64,000 nucleotides of DNA from Cryptomeria japonica (lineage: Eukaryota > Streptophyta > Pinopsida > Cupressales > Cupressaceae). The position numbers were made by a program, and so were the translations under genes. The notes below the pieces were generated by a model. The model made no database searches. It worked only from the letters and a program-made list of their open reading frames with translations, and was not told the DNA's origin. Shown in pieces: positions 1 through 11,069 of this stretch. The stretch spans positions 625,579,740-625,643,739 of the forward strand of contig NC_081415.1 of assembly GCF_030272615.1 (NCBI RefSeq). The letters are read 5' to 3'. How positions within the stretch are numbered: position 1 is the first letter of the stretch; the number at the start of each line of letters is the position of its first letter.

Positions 1-1110
1 GTTCATGTTATTCAATATTCTATTTTGTGCTCGGCATTGCTCCAAAATTTCTATATCTTGGTTTACGGATTTGGCAGAGTGTTTGGGACGTTCATATGTG
101 TCCTCAATTCAGATGGTTCATGATTTGGAAGTCCACAGTTGAATCTTTCAGTTTGATAGTCAGTTTGGTTTGTGTTCTTGAGGTTTGGTATAATGAAGAT
201 GGAGATCCTAGTAAGTGGTGATGTTGCGGTTGTTTCTGGTGAAATTCACTTTGCTTGTGGATATTTCTAGATCGGTTCCTATTCATGTTGATGGTTCGCA
301 TTGATCGGTGTGTGCATTATTGATCATTTTCTTGATCCAGTGTTCTTCATGTTATGCGACATTCTTGGTCATTGTAGCGTGTTGCAGATGATCGAGGCAT
401 AGTTATTGGTGGTTTTTCGTGGTTGCAGTATTGATTTGGGTCCAGACTATGTCTTAGCCAACATTGTTTTGGTTTTCATGTATGGTTGTAGCATGTGAGG
501 TTAATTTTTATAATTTGTGTTGAGGTTTTAGCCGATCTTGAAATATAGGTTGATGATTTGTATAAATATATGTAATATTCATTTGTGAGATGTATATGTG
601 TTATCTCTATGAGTGTGTGATTGAGTAAGTGTGCAAACAAGTGTTATGATCGTTCGGAAGTGTGAAGAGAAATGTGTGGTAGAGAAGATCAGACTGTTCT
701 TAACTGGAACTGTAATTAGGGATGTGGAGATGCTATTTTCACAGGTCATGTAATCCAGATTATTGTCTGGATCTTGTAAGTCAGTGAGCCTTCCTTAGGG
801 TTGTAGCCCTTCTTGTATTTGAGCAGCGAGCTCTAGGTAGTGTGTCTGAATGCATGTTCATTCCCCATTGTAATATTTATATTTACTCCTAACAAGATAT
901 TGTCTCATTGTGGGTAGGTTCCCACCATGTTTTTTCCCTTAATTGGGTTTTCCACATCAAACATATTAGTGGTATGTGTATTATTGATGCGGTGATTGTT
1001 TATGCTTTCATTGCTAATAATCATATATGAATTTAAGTTTGAGTTGCGTAGAGTTTGAGAGAAAACTAATTCACCTCCTCCGCTCTCAGTTTGTTGCATT
1101 GTTGCCAACA
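1..1110 (+). repeat. Copia-type LTR, 3' portion (solo or truncated)
   Basis: The segment reads as the downstream part of an LTR in plus orientation. It has a TATA-like box (TATAAATATA, 561-570), then GAGCAGCGAGCTCTAGG at 821-837, a CATTGTAA stretch, and a GTGGGT...CCCACC...GTTTT block. The same order of motifs occurs in the intact LTRs of the element at 31718-38497. It ends with a weak hairpin around a C-rich loop (arms 1062-1069 and 1086-1092) and CAACA at 1106-1110. No primer-binding site follows, so this is a 3' LTR or a solo LTR. Its 5' edge lies outside the window. Confidence 0.6.
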
Positions 1111-1148
1111 TCATTTCCATTGAATGATGGGCCACATTATTATAAGAT

Positions 1149-1895
1149 GTGGGCAATAGATTTATAGAGGTGAGAAAGATTTCTTTCCACATTCATTTGA
1201 GAAAATTTAGGATTGTTGACATGGATATGCTAGTGAGACTGAAGTGTGGGAAATGGCAAATGTCATTTTTGGGTGATGTTTCTAAGAAGCGATTGAAGCA
1301 AATCTTCAATTCTGGGCACGAGATGGTGATTCATGCTATTCAGAGGATTTTGGGGGATAATTTCTTGATGTCGAAGCATCTCTATAAGGTTAACATAGAA
1401 ATCTCAACAATATTTTTGGTGAGCCTGTTGGACATGGGTGAGTAGAAGGAGATAGTGGGTGCTCTATATAGGAAGCTAATAAGGAAATCCAAACTAGGTG
1501 AGCTCAACAATGTCTTGGAAAATATAGACGAAAGGAAGATGATTCCCATGTGTAAAGACTACTTTGTGGTTCATCGATGTGGAAAAGAGGTGAGATAATA
1601 CCTAGTTTTGGTCCCTATAGATGAAACAAGGGTGGTACAATGGAGAGTAGTGGTGGCAAGAAATGTTACGTTTCTCAAGAAGATGGTGGACTTGTTGAAA
1701 TAAGGTAGTGAAAGGTGGTTGCAGAGATACTTGGTGTTAGAGTAGTTGGTGAGTGAAGACAAGAATAAGGAATCAACTGTGGTGGCTATTATGGACACTA
1801 CCCCAGAAGATACTATTTTGGTGGAGGTGGAAATGACAGATAATAGCTCGTGTGGACCTAAATGGCTAGTGAAGGCGACTTGTGGCCGAGTATAA
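1149..1895 (+). pseudogene. Decayed unrecognised reading frame
   Basis: A single frame can be read for about 248 codons from ATG 1149 to the TAA at 1893-1895, interrupted by stops at 1443-1445, the TAA after GKEVR near 1595, and two more near 1700 and 1744. The first uninterrupted piece is 98 codons. Residues are mixed hydrophobic and basic with no motif I recognise. It lies directly after the LTR end at 1110 and before a solo LTR, so it is probably transposon-derived or a captured gene fragment. The continuous frame across several stops argues that it once coded for protein. Confidence 0.35.
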
Positions 1896-2010
1896 TTTGT
1901 TTGTGTTGGTCGAGTGCAGTTTGGTTTTTTGCAAATAGAATTAAGGTGTATAAACTGGGGTTGCTCCAATTTTGGACTTTGTTAATTTTGATATAATAGG
2001 TCATATGTAG

Positions 2011-3399
2011 TGTAGTCACACAAATCTATCCAGCTTAATTAAATAAATATTCGATATTTATTTGATTAAAAATGCACTAGCCACCAGTTAATTAAATTAA
2101 TATTTAATTAATTCATCTCCAAACATTCTCCTATTAATTAAATAAATTATTCAATTTATTTTAATTCATTCATTAAATCAAATTCAAATCAATTAAATAA
2201 ATAAAATCTATTTATTTAATAAAATTCCCTTTTCCTCTTTTAAATAAATTAAATAAAACATTTATTTAAATCATTATCCCCACCCCACTTGCATTTTCCT
2301 ACAAATGCAACTTGCACACATTTATTGAAATAAATGAATTTTTATTTTTAATAAAATCCTATTTTCCCTCACCCACCAAATCCACTTGCAAAATCTAATC
2401 CTCTTCTACATTCTTCTAACCCCTTCCCAATTAGCCTAATCCATCCCCTAATTATTGTCACATTCCTAAGCAAAATGGAGTCACTTCTCAAAGACTCCAA
2501 AGTCTTTGAAAAGCATTTAATGCTTTGTGTGTTCAACAAATTAACCCCCAAAGTCTTCCAAGACCACTAATGGCTCTTACATGACCATTTATGGCTCTTA
2601 CATAACCATTTATGGTTATTTCAAACTTATCTCCCCAAACATTTATTGTTTTGACCATATTCATCCATTTCACATTTGCACAGGAGTTTATCCATTGGAT
2701 AAAAGCTTTATTCTTTGAATAAAGAGTTTATTCATTCAACCAACCTTGACTTTAGCTCCCAAGGTCATATCAAGCATTTAATGCTTATTCCCTCCCCTCT
2801 CAACCTATCTCACATTGACACTTGTCATCCTGGGATTGGGTTGAAAGCCCTCACATGGATTTGAAATCATTCAATCCTAACCCTTGTTGAGATTACTCAA
2901 TCTCAACCATCCATTGCTCCATTTTCCCTATAAATAGAGCCCATTTCTTCATAATCCAGATCCTGAAAACTTGTATGCATTTAAGCTATAGGCATTTTAA
3001 GAGAGCATTTTAGCATAATTACCTAATATCTTGTCATTTTGGATAAAATCAATCATTTTTAGCATCAATAGCTTAATATTAGCTCTTCATTTTACATTTA
3101 GAGCAATATTTCAATCTCAAACCTCCATAAGCATCCATAGTGCAAAAAGCTGCTGAGAGCTACACTATTTTGGAACTTGGAGAGGAGAGGAACAAGGGAG
3201 AAGGAGCTAAGAACATGCTAAGAGGCATTTGGAGATGTCTCATTATCTTTGTTTCATTAGTTAGATATATTAGCATGATTTTAGTGTCTCTCTTGATATG
3301 CCTGTTTAGATTAGTTTTTGATTGAATAACACTAACGATTTTCTTGTGTGTCTTGTGTTGTTTGTCATTTGCTAACCTTGTCCACTTTGCAAGGCATCA
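2011..3399 (+). repeat. AT-rich solo LTR (gypsy-like family GL)
   Basis: It starts TGTAGTCACAC, runs through a long TTAATTAAAT-rich U3, and reaches a TATA box (CTATAAATAG, 2928-2937). The 75 bp before the TATA box closely match the solo LTR at 12631-14085, including the CCATCCATTGC motif. It ends CAAGGCATCA at 3399. The 5 bp before it and after it are both TGTAG (2006-2010, 3400-3404), consistent with a target duplication and a length of 1389 bp. A second CA-TGTAG occurs at 3455-3460, so the right edge is not certain. No coding sequence follows, hence the solo LTR call. Confidence 0.55.
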
Positions 3400-4283
3400 T
3401 GTAGTATAATATAGAACAATTAGAATGTAGATAATATGTATGTGGTTTGGAAGGTAGCATGTAGACTATGGATATGGATTAGATATCAAGGTAGTAGGGA
3501 GTAGAATTTGATGTCTATGTAGATATAGCAACTTGAACATGATACAAATGTAATACACATTTTGAATTAATAAAAGGGTGTAGCCCCATAATGTTGTAGC
3601 TTATCGATCAAAAATAAATTTAAGGTGTTCCAATCTTGAAATGAAAAAATATATTAAACGAAATATTAAATATACATAAAAATATATTCAATAGGAAAAG
3701 AGACTTTATATTAATCCATATCAACTAAAAATTTATGTAATTTTGAGTTGGAAGTCATAAACAAATTTTAAAATAACCTATTATGTCAATGGATCCTTGG
3801 TTTGTTGGTGAAGTTGGAAGGTTCTTAATGAGCTCACTAGGGATCAACTATTGTTGAGTGCAAGGCTTTGATAAAAAATGGATGAGGTCAGGATCATGCC
3901 AAAGAGGTTCTCGTGCCCTCGTATTGGGTAGCAAAAACGAATTTGTGGACAAACCTCCATAAAAAAAAACCTATTATATTTTAATCAACATGAGAGCAAA
4001 AAATTATTATACATGTGTCTAATTATAACATCAATATCAAAATATTAATTTGGTATTTCTCTTATAGATGTGATGAACCCACCTAGATCTCCCCCAAAAT
4101 GTGGCATCACTCCAACCTACCATTATTTAATGTTATCCCAACACAAGAACAAGGTAGAAGCTACTAAATCACATCATTAACCAACCCCTATAAATGTGTG
4201 GGCCTCATATACACCCCAAATGACAAAAAAAAAAGTTACATTTGTGGAATTATTTGACACCTTTAATTGAAGGTATACTAAAG

Positions 4284-4614
4284 AAAATCTAGTTTTTCTT
4301 TAAATTTGAGCCACATCTACATGTTGAAAATGTTCGAGTAACTGAATTGTTGTTTTCAAGAATTTGTGTTTTCAAAAGAGAGATCACAAATTCCAATATT
4401 GAAAGAAATACGATATGTAGCTAGTACAATTAGAAGTACCTCCACTTAAAAAATCTAGATTCTCTATAAATTCGAGCCACATCTATACGTTGAAAATGTT
4501 GGAGTAAGTGAATTGTTGTTTTCATGAATTTGTGTTCTTAAAATAGAGATCACAAGTTCCAATATGAAAAGAAAGAAGATATGTACTCTTAGTACAATTA
4601 GAAGTACCTCCACC
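4284..4614. repeat. 165-bp tandem duplication
   Basis: Two adjacent copies, about 4284-4446 and 4449-4614. Both run from an AAATCTAG...GAGCCACATCTA start, through GTTGAAAATGTT and GAATTGTTGTTTTCA, to TAGTACAATTAGAAGTACC. They differ by scattered substitutions and small indels. No coding potential is visible. Confidence 0.8.
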
Positions 4615-5694
4615 ATAAATAAGAGTACTAGATATAACCTGTCCCAATCTAAGACATTTAATCTTAAATTACAATTAGAAATAGTTAAATCTTTTCATAC
4701 TTTATTAGTCTTTTGAGTTTTTTAATCCCACATAAGGCAAACTATTAGAATCATACCTTAATAATAAGGAATAATAATAAAAATGTTATTAAAAAGAACA
4801 TTACGGCCTTACTTTTTATTTTGTTTTTTTGGTTCCAGGAAATGAAAGAAAAAGTTTGTGGCGCATGAGACCAGTATCTTATTAAAGCCACACCCAGATT
4901 CACATTTAATTCGTTGATATCGTACGACTAGACAAAAATTTGACGGATGCAGGCAAAGAAAATTTGACGGATGGCAGACAAAGGAACACGAAAATGTGAA
5001 TAGAGAATGAGAAAATAAGAGTGACGGTGCCTCCATTCTTTTACGCTATGTACTCATCCCAAAATATGACGCTCATCTTATACTATTTCTTTCTTGTTTC
5101 TTTTCTTTTTTTTGGCTTTGTTATTATACTTTTGTTTTGTTATACGGTGATTTGAAGCCCTGTTTTGTTCAGTAGGGAGTAATGTTAATCTTTTCATCTG
5201 AATTGTTCAGTGCAGGTCTGTCTTCTTTTTTTTTAAGTCATGTTCAAATTCCACAATGATTAGTCCTTCAATAAAATACAATTTGGTTTCGAATATCATT
5301 TATATTTATTTATTTTTTAATTTTATTTTATTGTTTAATAGTTTTTAAATTAAATTGTGTATTGGGATACATTTCATGATTTAAATTACTTTAATTCATA
5401 AAATTATATTATAATATTAGAGGTTGTTTTGATGGTTTCTAGACATAACTATTATGATCAATTTTTTCATATCATCACAATGAGAAAGCGTGAAAAGAGA
5501 AAATTATTAGAGATTGTGAAAACTTAATGTCTTCAATTTTTAATCATCATGAAATATTTTGTAATATGTTTTTGATATTAAAAGCAGCCAAAACTAAGGC
5601 GGCCATCCAAAAACTAAAAAAAACACCAAGTAGCAAACATCCCTATTTCTTTTTGCCATGACTAATCTTGGATAGGAGCCTCCTAACCCATTCT

Positions 5695-5696
5695 AC

Positions 5697-5731
<35 letters not shown>

Positions 5732-5732
5732 G
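5695..5732. repeat. (ATT)n microsatellite
   Basis: About twelve uninterrupted ATT units. Confidence 0.95.
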
Positions 5733-6225
5733 AAACTAAAACACTTTGCTAAAATCATTAATTTATTACTAAATATAATTTTATTACTTAGAGTTATTTT
5801 TTTATGTTCATCTTCATTTTGTCAATGTTTAATTTAATACTATTTAATTGTTTAGTAATTATAGTATTTTAGTTAAAGGGATGGTAAAATGTAAGAATAA
5901 AATTTATATAAAGTAAATAAAAATTATTTTATAATAAAAAAAACTATATGACATAATATATTTTTTGATTAAATTGATTTAAATAATAATTTTAATGAAT
6001 TGCAGTTGTAAACATCATTAGTTCATTTTAAAATTTTAAAAATATTTTACATGGACTTTACAACTAATAATTGATTGTGATGTGATGATTGAAATGACTT
6101 AAATTCTACTTTTTAAGAAAGTGAAATTATTACTTTTATTATAATATTTTTATATAGACTTTATAACTAATAATTAATTATATTATAATTGAAATGAAGT
6201 GACTTTGATATAGAAAAGTTTTACA

Positions 6226-6228
<3 letters not shown>

Positions 6229-6297
<69 letters not shown>
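6229..6297. repeat. (AT)n microsatellite
   Basis: About 34 uninterrupted AT units; self-complementary and likely to be length-variable. Confidence 0.95.
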
Positions 6298-6300
<3 letters not shown>

Positions 6301-6433
6301 GTGACATACAAATAATTGATTTAGAATCAATTGCTTTTAAATTATTAACTTTGAGACTAATTTATTCTTTACATTACAATTTAATTGAAATCACATAAAT
6401 ATATTATTAGTCGTCTTCAAACTAATAGTTAAT

Positions 6434-6436
<3 letters not shown>

Positions 6437-6469
<33 letters not shown>
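6437..6469. repeat. (AT)n microsatellite
   Basis: About 16 AT units, 140 bp after the longer AT tract. Confidence 0.95.
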
Positions 6470-6472
<3 letters not shown>

Positions 6473-7488
6473 TGTACATTTTTTATTCAATTAAAATATT
6501 TTTTATATAATTAAAATTAGAAAAATATATTTTATGTAAATTTTACAACTAATAATTGATTAAAATCTATTACAAATCAAAATACATGATTGTGTCCATG
6601 GTTGATCTCCATCATATATACATATGAATGATTATTTAATATATTTTCCAAGACAATTTGGAAGTTGTTATAAGATTAGATTTTGATTTGGCTTTCTATC
6701 TAAGATTTAATTCTAAATTTGTTTGAAGTTAAAATAATATAACTAATAATATTTCAAACCTACCATAGTTATTTTAATATTTAAGTAACAATAAAAGACA
6801 ATTAAATTGATTTAAGTAAACAATTTAAATATAGTTAAATATAACACTTAAAGTCTACATAATTTCAACATCTATATAAATAATAATCTTAAATTTAATA
6901 ATTTTTATTTTAAAATATTGATAAAAAAAAATTTTGATTTTTTTAATTTTAGAAGATTTTTTATCCCTTATAATGTAAGAGTCTTACAATCAACATGACT
7001 CCATCCTTGATGGGCCCATTAAGAATAGAAAAATTTAATGTACTATTGAAAAATTTAATTGTATAGATCGAGATATACCTTTTTATTTAACTACTGAAAA
7101 CATAAAACATTGTAAAATAAAGTATAAAGTTTAGACATTGAAAAAAATAAAATTTAGACAATTAAAAATAATATATATCTACTTTTGTGTCATAAATCAA
7201 GTATAATTTAACAATTTAAATAACATTTACCATTTTTTTTAACATAAAAAGGAATGTCATTTGACCATATTCCTATTTTCAATATTTAAAACAAAAAGCA
7301 TTTGATGTTTTTAATATTTATAATGAAATGTATGGGTGGGAGTGGCACTTAAATATGTTTTTGCTTTTAAACAAATTAATGCTCGAAAGAGTCCAAAATA
7401 GATCCGAAATGGCAGAACCATCTTCATTATAATCGTTTACCATATGTACACCAATAATTAATTGTTGGAGTTTCTTCCATAGTGAATG

Positions 7489-8001
7489 CTAGGACGCGAA
7501 AGGGACTAAATCTTCTGCAAAAACATATGAGATTCTGTCTACAACCCATGACGGAGATTCATGGCAGTTATCTTCTGATTCATCAAATTCGGGCATGAGA
7601 GAAGATCTGCAGAGAGGGCAAGTATTCTGATCATGATCAAGCCATTTGTCCAAACAATCCCTGTGAAAAATATGACGGCAATTGCAGAGCTCTCGGATCT
7701 CATCATCCGCCTCAAATGCGCACAAACATACAGCGCAAATAAAATCCTCCTCAACTGCACAAAATCTCTTCGAGACCTCCCCAAACATGGCAACAGGCAA
7801 GTGCTCTCTGATGACTTCTGCAGAAAATAGAGAGCCGGAGGCATTTTCTGTGTGCTCAGAGGTCTCAGGTTCGAAGATCTCCGCCAGCCCTACGCACCGT
7901 AGAGCCCAAAAGAACACATTTTTCAAAACAGACAGCAAAAATGCTGCGTGCACCAGCAGTCTGGGGATCACAAGAATATACTGTCCTGCGAGGAATCCCA
8001 T
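7489..8001 (-). CDS. RING-H2 finger E3 ubiquitin ligase, BRH1/RHA-like
   Basis: A 170-residue intronless protein. Residues 1-40 hold a hydrophobic, probably membrane-associated segment. A RING-H2 domain follows: C89-x2-C92-x15-C108-x-H110-x2-H113-x2-C116-x11-C128-x2-C131, with Trp120 and Pro129 at the positions that contact E2 enzymes in this family. All eight zinc ligands are present, so the gene looks functional. Such proteins transfer ubiquitin from an E2 to substrates; BRH1-type members are small, single-exon and linked to brassinosteroid and defence signalling in other plants (family knowledge). I chose the ATG at 8001 because MGF-x-G-x6-P matches the usual start of BRH1-like proteins. 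An in-frame ATG at 8034 would add 11 residues. The acidic C-terminal tail (about 136-170) has no known motif. It is the only convincing host gene in the window. Confidence 0.88.
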   Translation of the reverse strand: MGFLAGQYILVIPRLLVHAAFLLSVLKNVFFWALRCVGLAEIFEPETSEHTENASGSLFSAEVIREHLPVAMFGEVSKRFCAVEEDFICAVCLCAFEADDEIRELCNCRHIFHRDCLDKWLDHDQNTCPLCRSSLMPEFDESEDNCHESPSWVVDRISYVFAEDLVPFAS

Positions 8002-8420
8002 GATCAAAGAACCTCGCAGAAAACAAAAGGACAACTTCTCCCCGGGACTCGAGCCCGAGATCTGGTCCGACAGAAACCCTCGGAAAAAAGCAGTACCGAT
8101 TCAGTCAAAAATTTGGCAGAGTATAGGTACTCAAGCAAGCAAAGCTCAACAGCATAAAAACTAACAGAATCAGATACGGCACAGCAGCAGCGCAGACAAG
8201 AAGCTTTAAACTCACTGTACTTCACAAAACCCTAACCCTAACCCTGCAACAGCTGTTCTAAAGTAGCCCTAAAACTTACTAGAACTATGCAGGATGATCT
8301 AAATCTGAGGCGACCAGCAAATTCTCTTAGGAGAAGGAAATGAAGGAAGCGGGGGGAAGGTGATTGAGAAATTCTGCGCAATTTAAAGGCGCTCAGAGAC
8401 TTCCATGCCAGCTAAGACTT
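8002..8420 (-). promoter_or_regulatory. 5' leader and proximal promoter of the RING gene
   Basis: This segment upstream of the start codon is more GC-balanced than the flanking DNA. It holds a telo-box-like run of CCCTAA units (8227-8245; AAACCCTAACCCTAACCC on the plus strand), a motif often found near plant transcription starts. A TTTAAA core near 8384 is the only weak TATA-like element. The transcription start cannot be set from sequence alone. Confidence 0.45.
8227..8245. promoter_or_regulatory. Telo-box-like (CCCTAA)n motif
   Basis: Three consecutive CCCTAA-type units about 230 bp upstream of the RING start codon. Too short to be an interstitial telomere; its place in the leader/promoter fits the plant telo-box class of cis elements. 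Confidence 0.5.
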
Positions 8421-8986
8421 CTGGTATCATCCCCACCAAACAATTTTTTTTTAACCCGAACAGCTGTTTACATGTGAAGCTTGGTCGCCATCGCAACTAA
8501 AATTGTTAACTCCACTCACGGATTTTAAAATACATTCTTTGTCAGTTTATATTTCGCAATGCCAGGTCAGAGCAATGAGCGTTCGACGCGTATGCACTGT
8601 CCTTGCTGGCTGCCACCACCAAGGCGGGCCCACCTTCAGGAAAGTTGGAATGGCGACTTTATTTTAGGAAAAAATATTTACGAGTTGTCAGATTTGAAGA
8701 GAAAAGAAGGGTCCTTTCCTTAGTGCTGTCCTAAAGTATATTCTTTGTGCCTTTTGGATGCTCATAAGTCCCTTCGCCGGCCAAAGGATTTGCAATGTTT
8801 AAAGCAAAAGGAAGCCCCTCGGAGGTTCACTAGGTAGGACCCCACATCATTTTCAACTTCTTAAAGAACGGTAGAGAATATCATTGTTTATGGAAAGTTT
8901 TCCATTACTACTTTTGAATCAACTAGCATAGCTTTAACACAAGCTTTTTCGTGACTATACCATGGTTTAATAGTGGATCTTGATGT
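8421..8986. other. Intergenic region
   Basis: No coding sequence, RNA gene or transposon end is visible. Base composition is less AT-rich than the other side of the gene. Confidence 0.5.
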
Positions 8987-9113
8987 TTTACTATGCTCAA
9001 TCCAATCATTATGAGGGTGGATCTCTAAGGTTTTACCATGCCCAATCCAATCATTATGAGGGTGGATTTATAAGGCTTAGGGTTTTACCATGCTCAATCC
9101 AATCATTATGAGG
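8987..9113. repeat. Three-copy short tandem repeat
   Basis: Units at about 8987-9030, 9031-9082 and 9083-9113 share TTTTACCATGCTCAATCCAA followed by TCATTATGAGG. The middle unit carries an 8-bp extension (CTTAGGG-like) and the last is truncated. Non-coding. Confidence 0.85.
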
Positions 9114-9507
9114 AAAAACCTAGCATTTATGTTTTCTAGTAGTGGTAATTGGGTTTGTTAAAAGTGATGGTTTGTATCATGTTATAGTATTGTATGTTGC
9201 TATTTTAAGGTGTTTGATGTAACAATGTAAATTGTGAATTCTTATTGGATGCATAAAAAAAAGTCGAGATCAAATCTTTCATTTATTGCAATTTTGTTTC
9301 CAAGATAATGTTAATCGTATAACAACATTAGAATTTTGTATCAGATAAGTTTCAAGTCTTTGTGGAGCAAAGGCATTCCTTGAGATAAACAGATCACTAA
9401 CCTGATGCATATTGTAAGTGTTTTCAACAGACTGTCAACTTTGAGGTAGTTAAGATGTTGTATTCAGATCATTGGATTGAGGCAATTGCACCGAAGCCAA
9501 GGAAGTG
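9114..9507. other. Spacer before the Gypsy-G1 gag remnant
   Basis: No gene is visible. It may include the leader of the gypsy remnant that follows, but I cannot identify an LTR end or a primer-binding site. Confidence 0.35.
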
Positions 9508-10090
9508 ATGCCGACGAGGAAAGTACATGTTATGGAAAATTTTGCTAATAGAATGGATACAATTCTGGACATGATGAGAGCAATGAGAGTCTAATTGGAT
9601 GTTGTAGAAGAAGATATAAGGAGATGCCTAAACCCTAGAAAGGATGGTGAAAGTGATGATGAATTAGAACATAATTGAATTGAAGATGATTTTTTAAAAG
9701 AGGAAGAAGAATCAGATCAAATAAAGATGATGAAAGCTATTTCAAAGATCGACAAAAGACCTAGAATTGAAATTCAAAATTATGTGGGAAACTTGAACCT
9801 TGAGGAATTGGTTGACTAGAAAAATGATATGAAGGATACTTTGAATATGAACAAATTGAAGATCTGGAAAGAGTAAAATTTGCTAAAACCAAAGCTAAAA
9901 GGTCATGTTTCATTATGGTGGAAAGAAGCTCGATTGGATCGAAATAGAAGAGGAAATGAGAAAATCACAAAACAAGATAGGATGGTTACAAAATTGAAGA
10001 ATCAATTCATACATATATTGATTATAAACTTCAATTACTAAAGTGATTACAAAACCTAAGAGAAAAGGAGAAATCATTAGGTTTGGTCAT
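9508..10090 (+). pseudogene. Ty3/gypsy gag fragment (Gypsy-G1), N-terminal half
   Basis: Starting at ATG 9508, several frames together give a gypsy capsid. An acidic linker (EEEESD) leads to a PRIEIQNYVGNLNLEEL segment, then a GHVSLWW-type capsid motif near 9900 and a DRM-x-KLK stretch near 9980. These are hallmarks of retrotrans_gag domains. At least five stops and two frameshifts break it, so it is dead. It is cut at 10090 by a solo LTR and continues at 11070. Confidence 0.75.
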
Positions 10091-11064
10091 TGTAATGGTA
10101 CTTTTCTCCAAGACTTAATTAATTATTTATAGCGAAATTAATAGATTAAATGTTAATATAAAGTTCATTAATTAAAGGTAATTATCATTAAACTAGATGT
10201 AAGTAACTAATATAAATATAACATGTAATAATTTGATAATAATTAATAAGTAAATTGATAACACAATAAATGGAATAACATAGCCACTTAATTTAACCAT
10301 GTTATTGGCAAATCATATATAAGGCATTCTCAATATCTTATAGAATCAAGGTTTTCCAATACTTATCTTAATCTTGAGCGCTTGGAATAGTCATTCTCAC
10401 TCCAAGAAGATTCTAGTAGCCTTGGGTTCTTTATGGCTATGGCACCCCACGGAGGAAATCGGTTCTTACACAAAACCAACTATATTATCTACAATTCAAA
10501 GGAATAGTCACAGGTCTAGGCTCTTTTATGGCAAGTAAGCACTCCAGGAGGACAGGTTCTTACACAAAACCTCGCATGCCTTCACAACACGAAATAAACA
10601 TAGCCCTGGCCAAGACACTCTTGAGTGTACACCGTACCCCCAAGTTGGACACACGTTGTGTGCCCTTTCTCTAATGCCCATGCCAACCAATGACCTTAAC
10701 CTTCATTCCTTTGTGCCCTCTAAATTCCTATATTTCCTCCCATGCCCATAGCCGACCAAGCCACCTTCTTCTTCTTCTTCCTTGAGTGATCTTCATGCCC
10801 TCTCCCAAGTCTCACATAAATGACTTATATAACCTTTTCAAGGGTAGTTACCAAACCATCACACCCTTTCGAAAAGGTCACCTTTAGTTTTCTTTTAATA
10901 ATTATAATTATTCCTCTCTCTTAAGAGAGTTTGTGATAAACATTATTTATTAATATTTATTTAAACCAAAGGATTATAAATATCCTTTATTTGTATCTCC
11001 CTTTTTAATTCTAAAAGGGGTATTTCATTACTTTATCTTCTCTTGGAGAAATAGTCACATAACA
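10091..11064. mobile_element. Solo LTR inside Gypsy-G1
   Basis: A 974-bp insertion beginning TGTAATGG and ending ACATAACA, flanked on both sides by GTCAT (10086-10090 and 11065-11069). It sits in the middle of the gypsy gag reading frame, which resumes after it. The TG...CA ends, 5-bp duplication and lack of coding sequence define a solo LTR, the product of recombination between the two LTRs of a full element. I cannot assign its family. Confidence 0.82.
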
Positions 11065-11069
11065 GTCAT

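Larger units (their letters stand above)
3405..7488. other. AT-rich intergenic region
   Basis: About 4 kb downstream (3') of the RING gene. I see no coding sequence and no recognisable transposon ends. It holds a tandem duplication (4284-4614), an ATT microsatellite and two AT microsatellites, listed separately. Short reading frames such as the one at 4809-5036 on the minus strand are low-complexity and are not called. Confidence 0.6.

Noticed and set aside
1571-1969. 132-codon minus-strand frame
   Set aside because: Antisense to the decayed plus-strand frame; no motif and Ser/Thr-rich.
4809-5036. 75-codon minus-strand frame
   Set aside because: Low-complexity Ser/Phe content, no start context, no homologous motif.
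6229-6297. AT tract as a MITE or replication origin
   Set aside because: Pure dinucleotide repeat with no flanking duplication or inverted ends.
7682-8164. 160-codon plus-strand frame
   Set aside because: Antisense shadow of the RING gene and its leader; no domain.
8227-8245. Interstitial telomere
   Set aside because: Only about three CCCTAA units; position in a gene leader fits a telo-box better.
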